A stretch of DNA of 64,000 nt from an uncultured Prevotella sp. (GTDB lineage Bacteria; Bacteroidota; Bacteroidia; Bacteroidales; Bacteroidaceae): assembly GCA_934204655.1 (NCBI GenBank), contig CAKPZJ010000004.1:62001-126000 (forward strand). Direction: 5' to 3'. Positions within the stretch are counted from its first letter, which is position 1; every line of letters starts with the position of its first letter. Positions 45,886 through 54,618 of the stretch are shown here, piece by piece. A program made the translations under genes and the position numbers. The notes below the pieces were generated by a model, which did not search any database, had not been told where the DNA came from, and saw only the letters and a list, made by a program, of their open reading frames with translations.

Positions 45886-46191
45886 GGTAAAAAGGTAAAA
45901 GAGGAAGAGGCCCCCAAGCCCCCTAAGGGGGATGTAAGCTAACTACCGATGCTCCTGTATGACTGTTGTCGGTGTAATAACCATCGCGCGAAATGAAAAG
46001 ACCGACCTTTAGACTTCTAAAGACGGCTCCCAGCGTGCTAAAGACGGCTCCGGGAAACGTAAAGGCCGGTCTCCACAATTAGGGTGACCGTTCCCGCCAT
46101 CGCCCAGGCGGCACCCATCCCAGCGCTTTTTACCTTTTTACCTTTCACATCCCCCTTGGGGGGGCTTGGGGGCTTTTTTGGGGGGACTTCC
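45886..46191. repeat. Composite intergenic repeat module (AAAGACGGCTCC-type, copy 4)
   Basis: Same order as 33880-34190: AAAAAGGTAAAAGAGG, a C-rich palindrome (CCCCCTAAGGGGGATG, near 45917), spacer with ATAACCATCG, the 80-bp element 45996-46073 (AAAGACCGACCTTT, two AAAGACGGCTCC units, AAAGGCCGGTCT), GGGTGACCG … GGCACCCATCCC, CTTTTTACCTTTTTACC and a second C-rich palindrome (CCCCCTTGGGGGG, 46151 onward). Confidence 0.75.
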
Positions 46192-46216
46192 GAGCCGTTA
46201 TCTCCTATCTAAACGC

Positions 46217-46345
46217 CTATAAAAAATAGACTATTTGCAATTGTCCTGCTACTGATTATCAAACTATTAGCGCTCAAAAACGTCTATATTTTGCGTATAT
46301 ACCGCGGAGGGGCATGCACAGGAGGCAGATTTTATTGTAACTTTG
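46217..46345 (+). promoter_or_regulatory. PUL-type promoter D with conserved upstream blocks
   Basis: CTATAAAAAA at 46217, TATCAAA at 46257 (offset 40), CTATATT at 46284 (offset 67), -7 box TAACTTTG at 46338-46345 (offset 121). Implies a leader of about 170 nt before the oxidoreductase operon. Confidence 0.55.
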
Positions 46346-46480
46346 TCCTAAGGATGTGCCGTAGCGCTCAGCCAAGGCGCCGCGATGGTGGGGGCTGTAT
46401 TTTTTTGTCACTTTTGGGGTAAAAATACATATTTGCAGAGTGGCAGAACAAATCTCCTTACTTATTATAATAAAAAGGGC

Positions 46481-46488
46481 TACTTTTG
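46481..46488 (+). promoter_or_regulatory. Possible second -7 box close to the oxidoreductase operon
   Basis: TACTTTTG, 31 nt before ATG 46519. It could be a constitutive promoter besides promoter D, or chance in AT-rich DNA. Confidence 0.4.
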
Positions 46489-46518
46489 CAACGATTATCA
46501 TAACAACTAAAAACATAA

Positions 46519-47817
46519 ATGGAAGAAAAACAGATAAACAGGCGGAGATTTCTGCAGAACCTGGGCATGGTAGGAGCCGGCGTGCTGGCCGCTACGAGCC
46601 CCTGGCTGTCGGTATTCTCCGAAGTGAAGCATACAGACAAGGAACGCTGCCGTATCGGAATGATTGGCCCCGGTTCCCGTGGCCGCTTCCTGCTGAGTTT
46701 CCTCGTCCAGAACCCCAAGGCCGACATTGTCGCCATCGCTGATGTCTACCAGCCTTCGATAGATGAGGCCCTCAAGCTGGTTCCTAAGGCCAAGGTGTAC
46801 CGCGACTACCGCGCCCTGCTGGCTGACCGCAGCATCGATGCCGTCGTAGTGGCCACCCCGCTCAATACTCACTATCAGATAGTGATGGATGCTTTCGATG
46901 CCGGCAAGGATGTGTACTGTGAGAAGTCTATCGGCTACACCATCGAGGAGTGTTACAACATGTACAAGCGCCACCTGTCTTCGGGCAAGATTTTCTTTAC
47001 CGGCCAGCAGCGTCTCTTCGACCCCCGCTATATCAAGGTTATGGATCTGGTTCACCGAGGTACCTTTGGCAAGATTGCCGCTGTCCACGCCTTCTGGAAC
47101 CGTAACGGCGACTGGCGCCGCGAGGTGCCCGACCCCAAGTTAGAGCGGTTTATCAACTGGCGTCTGTACAAGGCATCGTCGCACGGACTGATGACCGAGT
47201 TGGCGTGTCACCAGTTACAGGTGGGAACATGGGCCTTGGGTCGTCTGCCGGACAAGGTAATGGGCCACGGAGGTATCACCTTCTGGAAGGATGGCCGCGA
47301 GGTGTACGACAACGTGAACTGCATCTACGCATACAATACTGGCGAGAAGATAACGTACGGCTCTGTCATCTCCAACAAGTTCTATGGACTGGAGGAGCAA
47401 ATCCTGGGCAACTTGGGAACCGTAGAGCCCGAAAAGGGAAAGTACTACTTCGAAGAGGTGGCCCCTGCGCCTGCTTTCCTGCAGATGATTAACAACTGGG
47501 AGAATACCCTTTTCGATGAAATACCGTTCGCCGGAACCAGCTGGGCCCCTGAGACGGCCAATACGAACAATGGCGAGTACATCCTGGACAGCGGCCGCCC
47601 TAAGACCGACGGCACCTCGCTGCTCCTCGATGCCTTTGTCGAGGCTGTGGTTACCCAGCGTCAGCCCAAGAACATCGCCGAGGAAGGCTATTACGCCAGC
47701 CTGCTCTGCCTGTGGGGCCATGAGGCCATGGTACGTGGCGAGATACTGCCTTTCCCTGACCAGTACAAGATTAATTATCCAGTTTACGGAACCCGAGAAA
47801 ACAGCCAAGCTATATGA
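46519..47817 (+). CDS. Tat-exported Gfo/Idh/MocA-family oxidoreductase
   Basis: A 432-residue NAD(P)-dependent oxidoreductase. A twin-arginine signal (NRRRFLQNLGMVGAGVLAA, residues about 7-25) sends it folded to the periplasm. The Rossmann start RIGMIGPGSRGR (from about residue 45) and YCEKSIGYT follow the family order; the usual EKP is EKS here. The C-terminal domain has HGLMTELACHQLQVG. Members include GH109-like glycosidases and sugar 3-dehydrogenases with a tightly held cofactor. In this operon with a second such enzyme and DUF1080, oxidation of a glycoside 3-OH to a keto sugar is the likely role. The stop overlaps the next start by 4 nt (ATGA), so translation is coupled. Confidence 0.8.
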   Translation: MEEKQINRRRFLQNLGMVGAGVLAATSPWLSVFSEVKHTDKERCRIGMIGPGSRGRFLLSFLVQNPKADIVAIADVYQPSIDEALKLVPKAKVYRDYRALLADRSIDAVVVATPLNTHYQIVMDAFDAGKDVYCEKSIGYTIEECYNMYKRHLSSGKIFFTGQQRLFDPRYIKVMDLVHRGTFGKIAAVHAFWNRNGDWRREVPDPKLERFINWRLYKASSHGLMTELACHQLQVGTWALGRLPDKVMGHGGITFWKDGREVYDNVNCIYAYNTGEKITYGSVISNKFYGLEEQILGNLGTVEPEKGKYYFEEVAPAPAFLQMINNWENTLFDEIPFAGTSWAPETANTNNGEYILDSGRPKTDGTSLLLDAFVEAVVTQRQPKNIAEEGYYASLLCLWGHEAMVRGEILPFPDQYKINYPVYGTRENSQAI

Positions 47818-48062
47818 AAGATATAATACTTACCTCGAAGAGGCAGAAATGCGAGCTCTGGTACCTGTTAGGTGCCTTTGTAGTGGCCAACCTGTGCAAC
47901 GTGGGGGCCATCATCGCTTACGAGGCACCCGTTACGGAGCTGTTTACCTCTATCTTTTATGTGCTGTGCTTCACCGTGTTCCTGTATGCGGTGAGCGTGG
48001 TGGCCCGGCTGCTCTGGGCTGGCACCAAGCAACTATTTAAGAAGAAAAAGACTAACAACTAA
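47814..48062 (+). CDS. Small two-helix membrane protein between the oxidoreductases
   Basis: An 82-residue protein: a short basic N-terminus (MKDIILTSKRQKCELW), two hydrophobic helices (about 17-36 and 43-68) and a Lys-rich tail (KKKKTNN). No cofactor motif is apparent; Cys residues lie at 13, 28 and 51. Its ATGA overlap with the upstream oxidoreductase and 13-nt gap to the next one indicate tight coupling. It may anchor the exported enzymes at the membrane or pass electrons from them; both are inference. I do not recognise a named family. Confidence 0.75.
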   Translation: MKDIILTSKRQKCELWYLLGAFVVANLCNVGAIIAYEAPVTELFTSIFYVLCFTVFLYAVSVVARLLWAGTKQLFKKKKTNN

Positions 48063-48075
48063 AATCTAAAAGACA

Positions 48076-49506
48076 ATGACAAGCAGAAGAGATTTCCTGA
48101 AAGCCATGGGCGCATCGGTCGCTGGCGTGGCACTGAGTGGGCTCAATGGAGCCATGGCCGCTCCCCTTACCTCCAAAGAGTGGGCCTCGGCCAAGAAGGA
48201 CAAGGTTAAGATAGCCTATATAGGCATTGGCAACCGCGGAGAACAGAATATCACCGAGTTTGCCAAGACGGGCATGGTAGAGGTTACCTGCCTGTGCGAC
48301 GTGGACATGGGCGCACACCACACGCAGAAGGTTATGAACATGTACCCCAAGGCCAAGCGCTTCCGCAACTTCCGCGAGATGTTCGAGAAGGCTTCGGGCG
48401 ACTTCGAGGCCGTCTGCGCATCGGTGCCCGACCACATGCACTTCCCCATAGCCATGATGGCTCTCTCATACGGTAAGCATATCTACCTGGAGAAGCCCAT
48501 GTGCCGCACATTCCTTGAGGGAGAACTTATGATGGAAATGGCCAAGCGCCACCCAGAGGTAGTTACGCAGGTGGGAAACCAAGGCCACTCTGAGGCTAAC
48601 TACTTCCAGTTCAAGGCTTGGAAAGACGCCGGAATTATCAAGGACGTTACCGCCATTACAGCACACATGAACAATCCCCGCCGTTGGCACAAGTACGATG
48701 CTAACATGATCCAGATGCCTGGAGGCGAGCCTATGCCTCAGGGCATCGACTGGGACACATGGGTAGGCCCCTGCGAGTACTTAGGCTACTCTGAGAAATA
48801 TCACCAGGGCAACTGGCGCTGCTGGTACAACTATGGTATGGGAGCCTTAGGCGACTGGGGTGCTCACCTGCTGGACACCGCGCACGAGTTCCTGAACCTC
48901 GGGCTGCCTTACGAGGTCACCATGAAGTATGCCAAGGGTCATAACGACTACTTCTACCCCTTCTCGTCGACCATCCTCTTCCGTTTCGCCGCCCGCGACG
49001 GCATGCCTCCCTGCGACGTTACCTGGTACGACGGTCTGGACAACCTGCCCCCATTGCCTAAGGGCTACGGTGGTTCTGAGTACAACGCCAACGTGCCCTC
49101 GACCAATCAGGGCAACACGCCTGTCTCTAAGCTCAACCCGGGTAAGGAGATTTACTCGCGCGACCTTATCTTCAAGGGCGGTAGCCACGGCAGTACGCTG
49201 AAGATAATACCGTCAGAAAAGGCCGCCGAGATGAAGGACAAGCTGCCCGTAGTACCCAAGAGTCCGTCTAACCACTATGTTAACTTCCTCCGTGCTTGTC
49301 TCGGCACCGAGAAGACACGCTCTCCGTTTGAGATAAACGGTGTTCTGAGCCAGGTATTCTGCCTCGGTGTTATCGCCCAGCGCCTCAATACGCAGCTGTT
49401 CTTCGATCCCCGCACCAGGCAGTTTACCAATAACGAGTTTGCCAACGCCCTCCTGGCTGGTATGCCTCCTCGCCGTGGTTGGGAAGACTTCTACAAAGTA
49501 AAATAA
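48076..49506 (+). CDS. Second Tat-exported Gfo/Idh/MocA-family oxidoreductase
   Basis: A 476-residue enzyme with a classic Tat signal ([19 protein letters not shown]), the Rossmann motif [14 protein letters not shown] from about residue 45 and the family's EKP (YLEKPMCRT). The long C-terminal domain has [33 protein letters not shown] and a final RRGWEDFY, matching the sub-group often annotated as GH109-like or 'oxidoreductase' in Bacteroides. It differs strongly from the enzyme at 46519, so the pair probably acts on different substrates or steps. DUF1080 follows 22 nt later. Confidence 0.85.
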   Translation: MTSRRDFLKAMGASVAGVALSGLNGAMAAPLTSKEWASAKKDKVKIAYIGIGNRGEQNITEFAKTGMVEVTCLCDVDMGAHHTQKVMNMYPKAKRFRNFREMFEKASGDFEAVCASVPDHMHFPIAMMALSYGKHIYLEKPMCRTFLEGELMMEMAKRHPEVVTQVGNQGHSEANYFQFKAWKDAGIIKDVTAITAHMNNPRRWHKYDANMIQMPGGEPMPQGIDWDTWVGPCEYLGYSEKYHQGNWRCWYNYGMGALGDWGAHLLDTAHEFLNLGLPYEVTMKYAKGHNDYFYPFSSTILFRFAARDGMPPCDVTWYDGLDNLPPLPKGYGGSEYNANVPSTNQGNTPVSKLNPGKEIYSRDLIFKGGSHGSTLKIIPSEKAAEMKDKLPVVPKSPSNHYVNFLRACLGTEKTRSPFEINGVLSQVFCLGVIAQRLNTQLFFDPRTRQFTNNEFANALLAGMPPRRGWEDFYKVK

Positions 49507-49528
49507 CTACATTAATATAATAGTAACA

Positions 49529-50881
49529 ATGAAGAAAATTATTCTAACAGCATGTGTTGCCATGTTCGCCTTCAGTGGTTACGCACAGAACTGGCAGTCA
49601 CTCTTTAATGGTAAGAACCTCAGTGGTTGGAAACAGCTCAACGGTTCGGCTAAATACACCGTTGAGAACGGTGCCATCGTGGGTCACACGGTCCGTAACA
49701 GCAACAACTCATTCCTCTGTACCAAGAAGACTTATGGCGACTTCATCCTCGAGTTCGACTTCCGTGTTGACAACGGTATCAACTCTGGCGTGCAGTTCCG
49801 CAGCGAGAGCCTGAAGAGCTATCAGAACGGCCGTGTACACGGCTACCAGTTCGAGATAGACCCCTCTAAGCGCGCTTGGACCGGTGGTGTCTACGACGAG
49901 GCTCGCCGTGGCTGGCTCTATAACCTCAATAACAACCCCGCCGCCAAGAAGGCCTTCAAGAACAACGAGTGGAACAAGGCGCGTGTTGAGTGTATCGGCA
50001 ACTCTATCCGCACATGGGTTAACGGCATTGCCTGTGCTGACCTGCTGGACAACACTACCCTTAACGGTTTTATCGCACTCCAGGTTCACGCCATTGGCAA
50101 GGACGGCAAGGAAGAAGGTAAGACTATAGCTTGGAAGAACATACGTATATTGACCAAGGACGTGGCTAAGTACGCCACCCCAGCAAACGAGAGCGTAGAG
50201 CAGATCAATCTCGTGGACAACACTATCTCTGAGCGCGAGGCCAAAGAGGGCTGGAAACTCCTCTTCGATGGTAAGACCACCAACGGATGGCGTGGCGCTA
50301 AGCTCGATAAGTTCCCCGCCAAGGGCTGGGTTGTCGAGAACGGTATTCTGAAGGTGCTCGCCGGCAACGGTGGTGAGTCTACCAACGGTGGCGACATCGT
50401 TACCACACGTACTTACCGCAACTTCATCCTCAAGGTAGACTTCAAGATTACCAAGGGTGCCAACAGTGGTATCAAGTACTTCGTTGACCCCTCTATGAAC
50501 AAGGGCGCCGGCTCGGCCATCGGTTGCGAGTTCCAGATTCTTGACGACCTGCGTCACCCCGATGCTAAGCTGGGTGTTAAGGGCAACCGCAAGCTCGGTT
50601 CTCTCTATGACCTCATCCCTGCTCCAGCCAACAAGCCGTTTGACATCAACAAGTTCAACACTGCAATGATTGTTGTGCGCGGCAATCACGTCGAGCACTG
50701 GCTTAATGGCGTCAAACTGTTGGAGTATGAGCGCAACAACCAGGAGTGGAACGCCCTCGTAGCTTACAGTAAGTACAAGAACTGGCCTAACTTCGGTAAC
50801 TTTACCGATGCCAACATCCTGCTTCAGGACCATGGCAACGAGGTGTGGTTCAAGAACGTAAAGATTCTCGAACTCCAGTAA
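49529..50881 (+). CDS. Secreted double DUF1080 (3-keto-disaccharide hydrolase/lyase-type) protein
   Basis: A 450-residue protein with a Sec signal peptide (ends GYAQ, residue 20) and two concanavalin-like DUF1080 domains: about 22-205 ([16 protein letters not shown] … [18 protein letters not shown]) and about 237-450 ([14 protein letters not shown] … [20 protein letters not shown]). DUF1080 (Pfam 3keto-disac_hyd) enzymes cleave 3-keto glycosides by elimination or hydrolysis after a Gfo/Idh/MocA enzyme has oxidised C3. Finding both enzyme types in one operon supports that route here. The tandem duplication could mean two activities or a catalytic plus a binding copy. Confidence 0.85.
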   Translation: MKKIILTACVAMFAFSGYAQNWQSLFNGKNLSGWKQLNGSAKYTVENGAIVGHTVRNSNNSFLCTKKTYGDFILEFDFRVDNGINSGVQFRSESLKSYQNGRVHGYQFEIDPSKRAWTGGVYDEARRGWLYNLNNNPAAKKAFKNNEWNKARVECIGNSIRTWVNGIACADLLDNTTLNGFIALQVHAIGKDGKEEGKTIAWKNIRILTKDVAKYATPANESVEQINLVDNTISEREAKEGWKLLFDGKTTNGWRGAKLDKFPAKGWVVENGILKVLAGNGGESTNGGDIVTTRTYRNFILKVDFKITKGANSGIKYFVDPSMNKGAGSAIGCEFQILDDLRHPDAKLGVKGNRKLGSLYDLIPAPANKPFDINKFNTAMIVVRGNHVEHWLNGVKLLEYERNNQEWNALVAYSKYKNWPNFGNFTDANILLQDHGNEVWFKNVKILELQ

Positions 50882-50889
50882 TCATCTGA

Positions 50890-51645
50890 ATGGCCCATAT
50901 CATCAGAGAACTGCCCGACGGTACCACGGCACTCTATGCGTGGTTCATGGCTATGCACACCCGTGTGGACGTTCTGCTGAAGGCGGCCGACAGCACCCTG
51001 CTGATGCCTGCTGTACATGACGTGAGACAACTTATCGGGGAGATAGAGGCTGCGGGCAACCGTTTCGCCCCTACCTCCCAGTTAGCAACACTCAACCGCA
51101 ATGGGCAGATGGCCTTTACTCATCCAGAAGGCCACTTGTACCGCATGATAGCCCAGTGCCTGCGCTTCAATGCGCTGACACTGGGACTATTTGACATTAC
51201 TGTTTCATCCAGGAGCCACTCCCCACATACCATTGACCTGGTACACCTCACTGCAGATACCATTTACTTTGACGAGCCTACCGTGAGCCTCGACCTGTGC
51301 GGCTTTATCAAGGGCTATGCCCTCGACCAGATTAAGCCGATGCTCGCGGCTCATGGCATAGCCGACGCCATTGTCAACATGGGCAACAGCTCGGTGCTGG
51401 CCATGGGCCACGTGCCCAGCAAGTTTACCGGCTGCCTCACCACGTCGGGCAACGATACCCCCACGAGGCGCCACATCGTCAACCCGATAACCGGCCAGTG
51501 GGTCGAAGGCCGTAGCCAGGTATCTGTCAGGACCCAGGGCGGTGCCGAGGGCGAAGTGCTGGCCACCAGTGTACTGCTGGCCGACGACCGCCAGCTGCTC
51601 CAGCTGAAGCGTAATTTCCATATCGAAGACATTAACTATCAGTAG
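50890..51645 (+). CDS. Divergent ApbE-like FAD:protein FMN transferase
   Basis: A 251-residue protein, shorter than usual ApbE (about 320-350). Recognisable parts: the N-terminal FxPxSQLATLNRNG segment, SLDLCGFIKGYALDQI (for DLGGIAKGYAVD) and the end GAEGEVLATSVLL, where the usual metal-binding Asp of ADALATA appears to be Glu. ApbE links FMN covalently to target proteins at (D/S)GAT(S/T)-type sites, normally in the periplasm; this one has no signal peptide or lipobox, and I see no such target motif in the neighbouring proteins. It sits 8 nt after the DUF1080 gene. It may be an enzyme with altered activity; confidence in the family is good, in the activity low. Confidence 0.7.
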   Translation: MAHIIRELPDGTTALYAWFMAMHTRVDVLLKAADSTLLMPAVHDVRQLIGEIEAAGNRFAPTSQLATLNRNGQMAFTHPEGHLYRMIAQCLRFNALTLGLFDITVSSRSHSPHTIDLVHLTADTIYFDEPTVSLDLCGFIKGYALDQIKPMLAAHGIADAIVNMGNSSVLAMGHVPSKFTGCLTTSGNDTPTRRHIVNPITGQWVEGRSQVSVRTQGGAEGEVLATSVLLADDRQLLQLKRNFHIEDINYQ

Positions 51646-51676
51646 TCCTCCGGGGCTACGCTTTACATTATTATAT

Positions 51677-54610
51677 ATGAAGAAGACTATATTATCTCTC
51701 CTTGCCCTGAGTATGGGAGTCCTCTCGGTCTCTGCCCAGGCCACCTTGGGCTCCGAGTTCCCACTCGCAGGGAGTACCGGCACGGTTACCGTATGTTACG
51801 ATGGCCACGAGCCCACGCTCATGAAGCGCGTGTCCATGCTGTTTGCCGACGACGTAAACCGTGTGACCAACCACCGACCCGCTGTGGCCGACATCAGTCA
51901 GGGCAAGGTCAAGGCCAAGCGTGCCGTCATCGTGGGCACCCTTGCCAATGTCTGGATTAAGCGCATGGCGCAAAAGGGCAAGATAGACACCACGGGCCTT
52001 ACGGGCGCCTGGGAACGCTACCGCATCCAGATAGTCAAGAAACCGGCCTCCGGAATAGACGAGGCCCTGGTAGTGGCCGGCAGCGACCGCCGTGGAGCCG
52101 CCTACGGACTGCTCTCGGTATCGCGCGCCATCGGTGTCAATCCCTGGTACTTCTGGGCCGATGCCCCTGTGGCCAAGCGTACTAACGTGGCTGTCAACGT
52201 GAAGCCCTTTACCTCGAAAACTCCGAGCGTCAAGTATCGCGGCATATTCATTAACGACGAGGACTGGGGCCTCTTCCAGTGGGCTAAGCACAATTTTGAG
52301 AAAGACCGTGGCAACTTCGGCCCCCGCACTTATGGCGGCATCTGCGAGTTGCTGCTCCGTCTCAATGCCAATTATCTCTGTCCCGCCATGCACAACTGCT
52401 CGCTGGCTTTCTACAAGGACGCCGAGAACAAAGTGGTCGCCGACAGCTTTGGCATCGTCATGGGCACCTCCCATTGCGAGCCTCTGTTCCTCAATACGGC
52501 TACAGAGTGGGACCGCAAGAAGTTCGGAGAGTGGAATTATGTGACCAATAAGCGCGGCATAGACAGCGTGCTGACCGCCAGGGTCAAGGAAACGGCTCCC
52601 TACGAGAACGTTTATACCGTGGCGTTACGCGGCCTGCACGACGTGGCCATGGCTGGAAGCAACGACTTGGGCGAGCGCAAGGACGTGATGGCTAAGGCTG
52701 TCGAGGGACAGCGCCAGATATTGGCCGATGTACTCAAGCGGCCCGCCAAGGACGTTCCCCAAGCCTTTACTCCTTACAAGGAGGTGCTTGATGTGTACGA
52801 CCACGGACTCCAGTTGCCTGACGACATCACCCTCATCTGGCCCGATGACAACTATGGCTACTTCAAGCGTCTGAGCAACCCCACCGAGCAGAAGCGTTCG
52901 GGTCGCTCGGGTGTGTATTATCACTCTTCGTATCTGGGCCGGCCGCATAACTACCTGTGGATGAATACCACCTCGCCCGCCCTGATGTACGAGGAGCTGC
53001 GCAAGGCTTACGACTCGACTGCCGACCGTATCTGGCTGCTCAACGCCGGCGACATTAAGCTCTGCGAGTTTGCTGTTGACTACTTCCTCAACCTCGCCTA
53101 CGACATTGACGCGTTCGACTACCAGCGTACTGTCAACTACCGTACCGAGTGGACGTGCGGTATGTTAGGCAGCCAGTACAAGGGCGACATTGCCGACATC
53201 TTCCGCTCTTTCTATGACCTCGCTTTCCAGCGTAAACCCGAGTGTATGGGCTTTGGCTCTCAGTGGACGAACGACGCTCACGGCCGCGAGGTCAATGTTG
53301 ATACCGAGTTCTCGCTTACCAACTATGGCGAGGCCCAGCGCCGTATCGCCGAGTACACCCGCATAGGTGCCAAGGCCGAGCGCATGCTCGCCCAGATGCC
53401 TGCCGACAAGCGCGCCTGTTTCTATGAGAACGTGTACTACCAGGTTAAGGGCTGTGAGCTGATGAACCGTACCATCCTCTACGGCCAGCGCAACCGTTGG
53501 TATGCCTTGCAGCAGCGGGCAGCCACCGATACATGGGCCAAACTGTCTACCGAGTGCTTCGACAGCCTGGAAACCATTACCAAGCGCTATAATACCATGC
53601 TCAATGGCAAGTGGAACCACGTTATTACGATGCGCCAGGAACGCACCTCGGCTTACTTTGAGCGTCCGGAACTGCGCAAGGCCACCCTGGTCGATGGCGC
53701 CGACATGGCCCTGCTGGCCGAAGACGAGGATGTACTGCGCGGAGCCAGCAGCTACCACGCCCTGCCCGCCTTCAGCAAGTACCTGCCCACCTCTTATTAT
53801 ATAGAGGTGTTCAACCGCGGCAAGAAGGCGTTCAAGTTTACTGCCAAGGCTTCGGCCCCCTGGATTAAGCTGTCTAAGACTGCCGGAACCGTGACCGAGG
53901 AGACCCGTCTGCAGGTTTCGGTAGACTGGGCCAAGGCTCCTGTGGGCGACCGCGTGGCCGGCCAGGTTACGGTGACGGCCGATAACGGTCAGCGCGAGAC
54001 CGTCCTCGTGTCGCTCTTCAACCCCGCCGCTCCTGCTAAGAGCGAGCTCAAGGGCGAGTACGTCGAGACCAACGGCTACATAGCCATCCCCGCCGTTGGC
54101 TTCCATCGTAAGCAGGAAGCTAAGGACGTCAAGATTTCTGTCATTGACAACTTCGGTGCCGAAGGCAAGGCCGTGCAGCTTGGCGACCCCGTGGCCACCC
54201 AGTGGTACACCAACCGCCGCAGCGCTCCTTATGTCGAGTACGATTTCTACTGCTTCACCCAGGGCCCCGTTGACATCTACACTTACGTGTTGCCCACCTT
54301 CACGCTCAATAACGACCGCGGCTACGCTGGCCATGAGCGCACCAACATCGAGACCCACTACGGCATCACCATCGACAACAGCCGTATCCTTGAGGCTTCT
54401 ACCTCGTCGTTCGAATATGCCCAAAAGTGGTACGAGAGCGTCATGCGCAACTGCCGCATCAACAAGACCACCCTTAATGTAATGACTCCCGGTCACCACA
54501 AGCTCCGCATCATCTGCGGCGACCCTGGTACCGTTCTCCAGAAGGTGGTTCTCGACTTTGGCGGTATGAAGCGCTCGTACATGGGCCCTCAGTCTACACA
54601 AGTTAAATAA
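51677..54610 (+). CDS. Third, divergent GH115 alpha-glucuronidase
   Basis: A 977-residue secreted enzyme (signal peptide ends VSAQ, residue 21) with the GH115 barrel motifs YRGIFINDEDWGLFQWA, LRLNANYLCPAMHN, LIWPDDNYGYFKRLS and RIWLLNAGDIKLCEF. The C-terminal part keeps the classical GH115_C beta-sandwich (ending GGMKRSYMGPQST) and lacks the accessory modules and sorting tail of the two enzymes at 17964 and 21811. In the barrel, WPDDN replaces their WVDDN. So it belongs to another GH115 branch and probably has a different target linkage. Lies in the oxidoreductase operon, 31 nt after the ApbE-like gene. Confidence 0.9.
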   Translation: MKKTILSLLALSMGVLSVSAQATLGSEFPLAGSTGTVTVCYDGHEPTLMKRVSMLFADDVNRVTNHRPAVADISQGKVKAKRAVIVGTLANVWIKRMAQKGKIDTTGLTGAWERYRIQIVKKPASGIDEALVVAGSDRRGAAYGLLSVSRAIGVNPWYFWADAPVAKRTNVAVNVKPFTSKTPSVKYRGIFINDEDWGLFQWAKHNFEKDRGNFGPRTYGGICELLLRLNANYLCPAMHNCSLAFYKDAENKVVADSFGIVMGTSHCEPLFLNTATEWDRKKFGEWNYVTNKRGIDSVLTARVKETAPYENVYTVALRGLHDVAMAGSNDLGERKDVMAKAVEGQRQILADVLKRPAKDVPQAFTPYKEVLDVYDHGLQLPDDITLIWPDDNYGYFKRLSNPTEQKRSGRSGVYYHSSYLGRPHNYLWMNTTSPALMYEELRKAYDSTADRIWLLNAGDIKLCEFAVDYFLNLAYDIDAFDYQRTVNYRTEWTCGMLGSQYKGDIADIFRSFYDLAFQRKPECMGFGSQWTNDAHGREVNVDTEFSLTNYGEAQRRIAEYTRIGAKAERMLAQMPADKRACFYENVYYQVKGCELMNRTILYGQRNRWYALQQRAATDTWAKLSTECFDSLETITKRYNTMLNGKWNHVITMRQERTSAYFERPELRKATLVDGADMALLAEDEDVLRGASSYHALPAFSKYLPTSYYIEVFNRGKKAFKFTAKASAPWIKLSKTAGTVTEETRLQVSVDWAKAPVGDRVAGQVTVTADNGQRETVLVSLFNPAAPAKSELKGEYVETNGYIAIPAVGFHRKQEAKDVKISVIDNFGAEGKAVQLGDPVATQWYTNRRSAPYVEYDFYCFTQGPVDIYTYVLPTFTLNNDRGYAGHERTNIETHYGITIDNSRILEASTSSFEYAQKWYESVMRNCRINKTTLNVMTPGHHKLRIICGDPGTVLQKVVLDFGGMKRSYMGPQSTQVK

Positions 54611-54618
54611 CCATAACT

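Noticed and set aside
46427-46434. CATATTTG as the -7 box of the oxidoreductase operon
   Set aside because: Lacks the leading T of TAnnTTTG and does not fit the 118-121 nt spacing to the upstream blocks; TAACTTTG at 46338 does.
53165-54601. 478-codon open frame antisense to the third GH115 gene
   Set aside because: Composition of an antisense shadow and no domain pattern.
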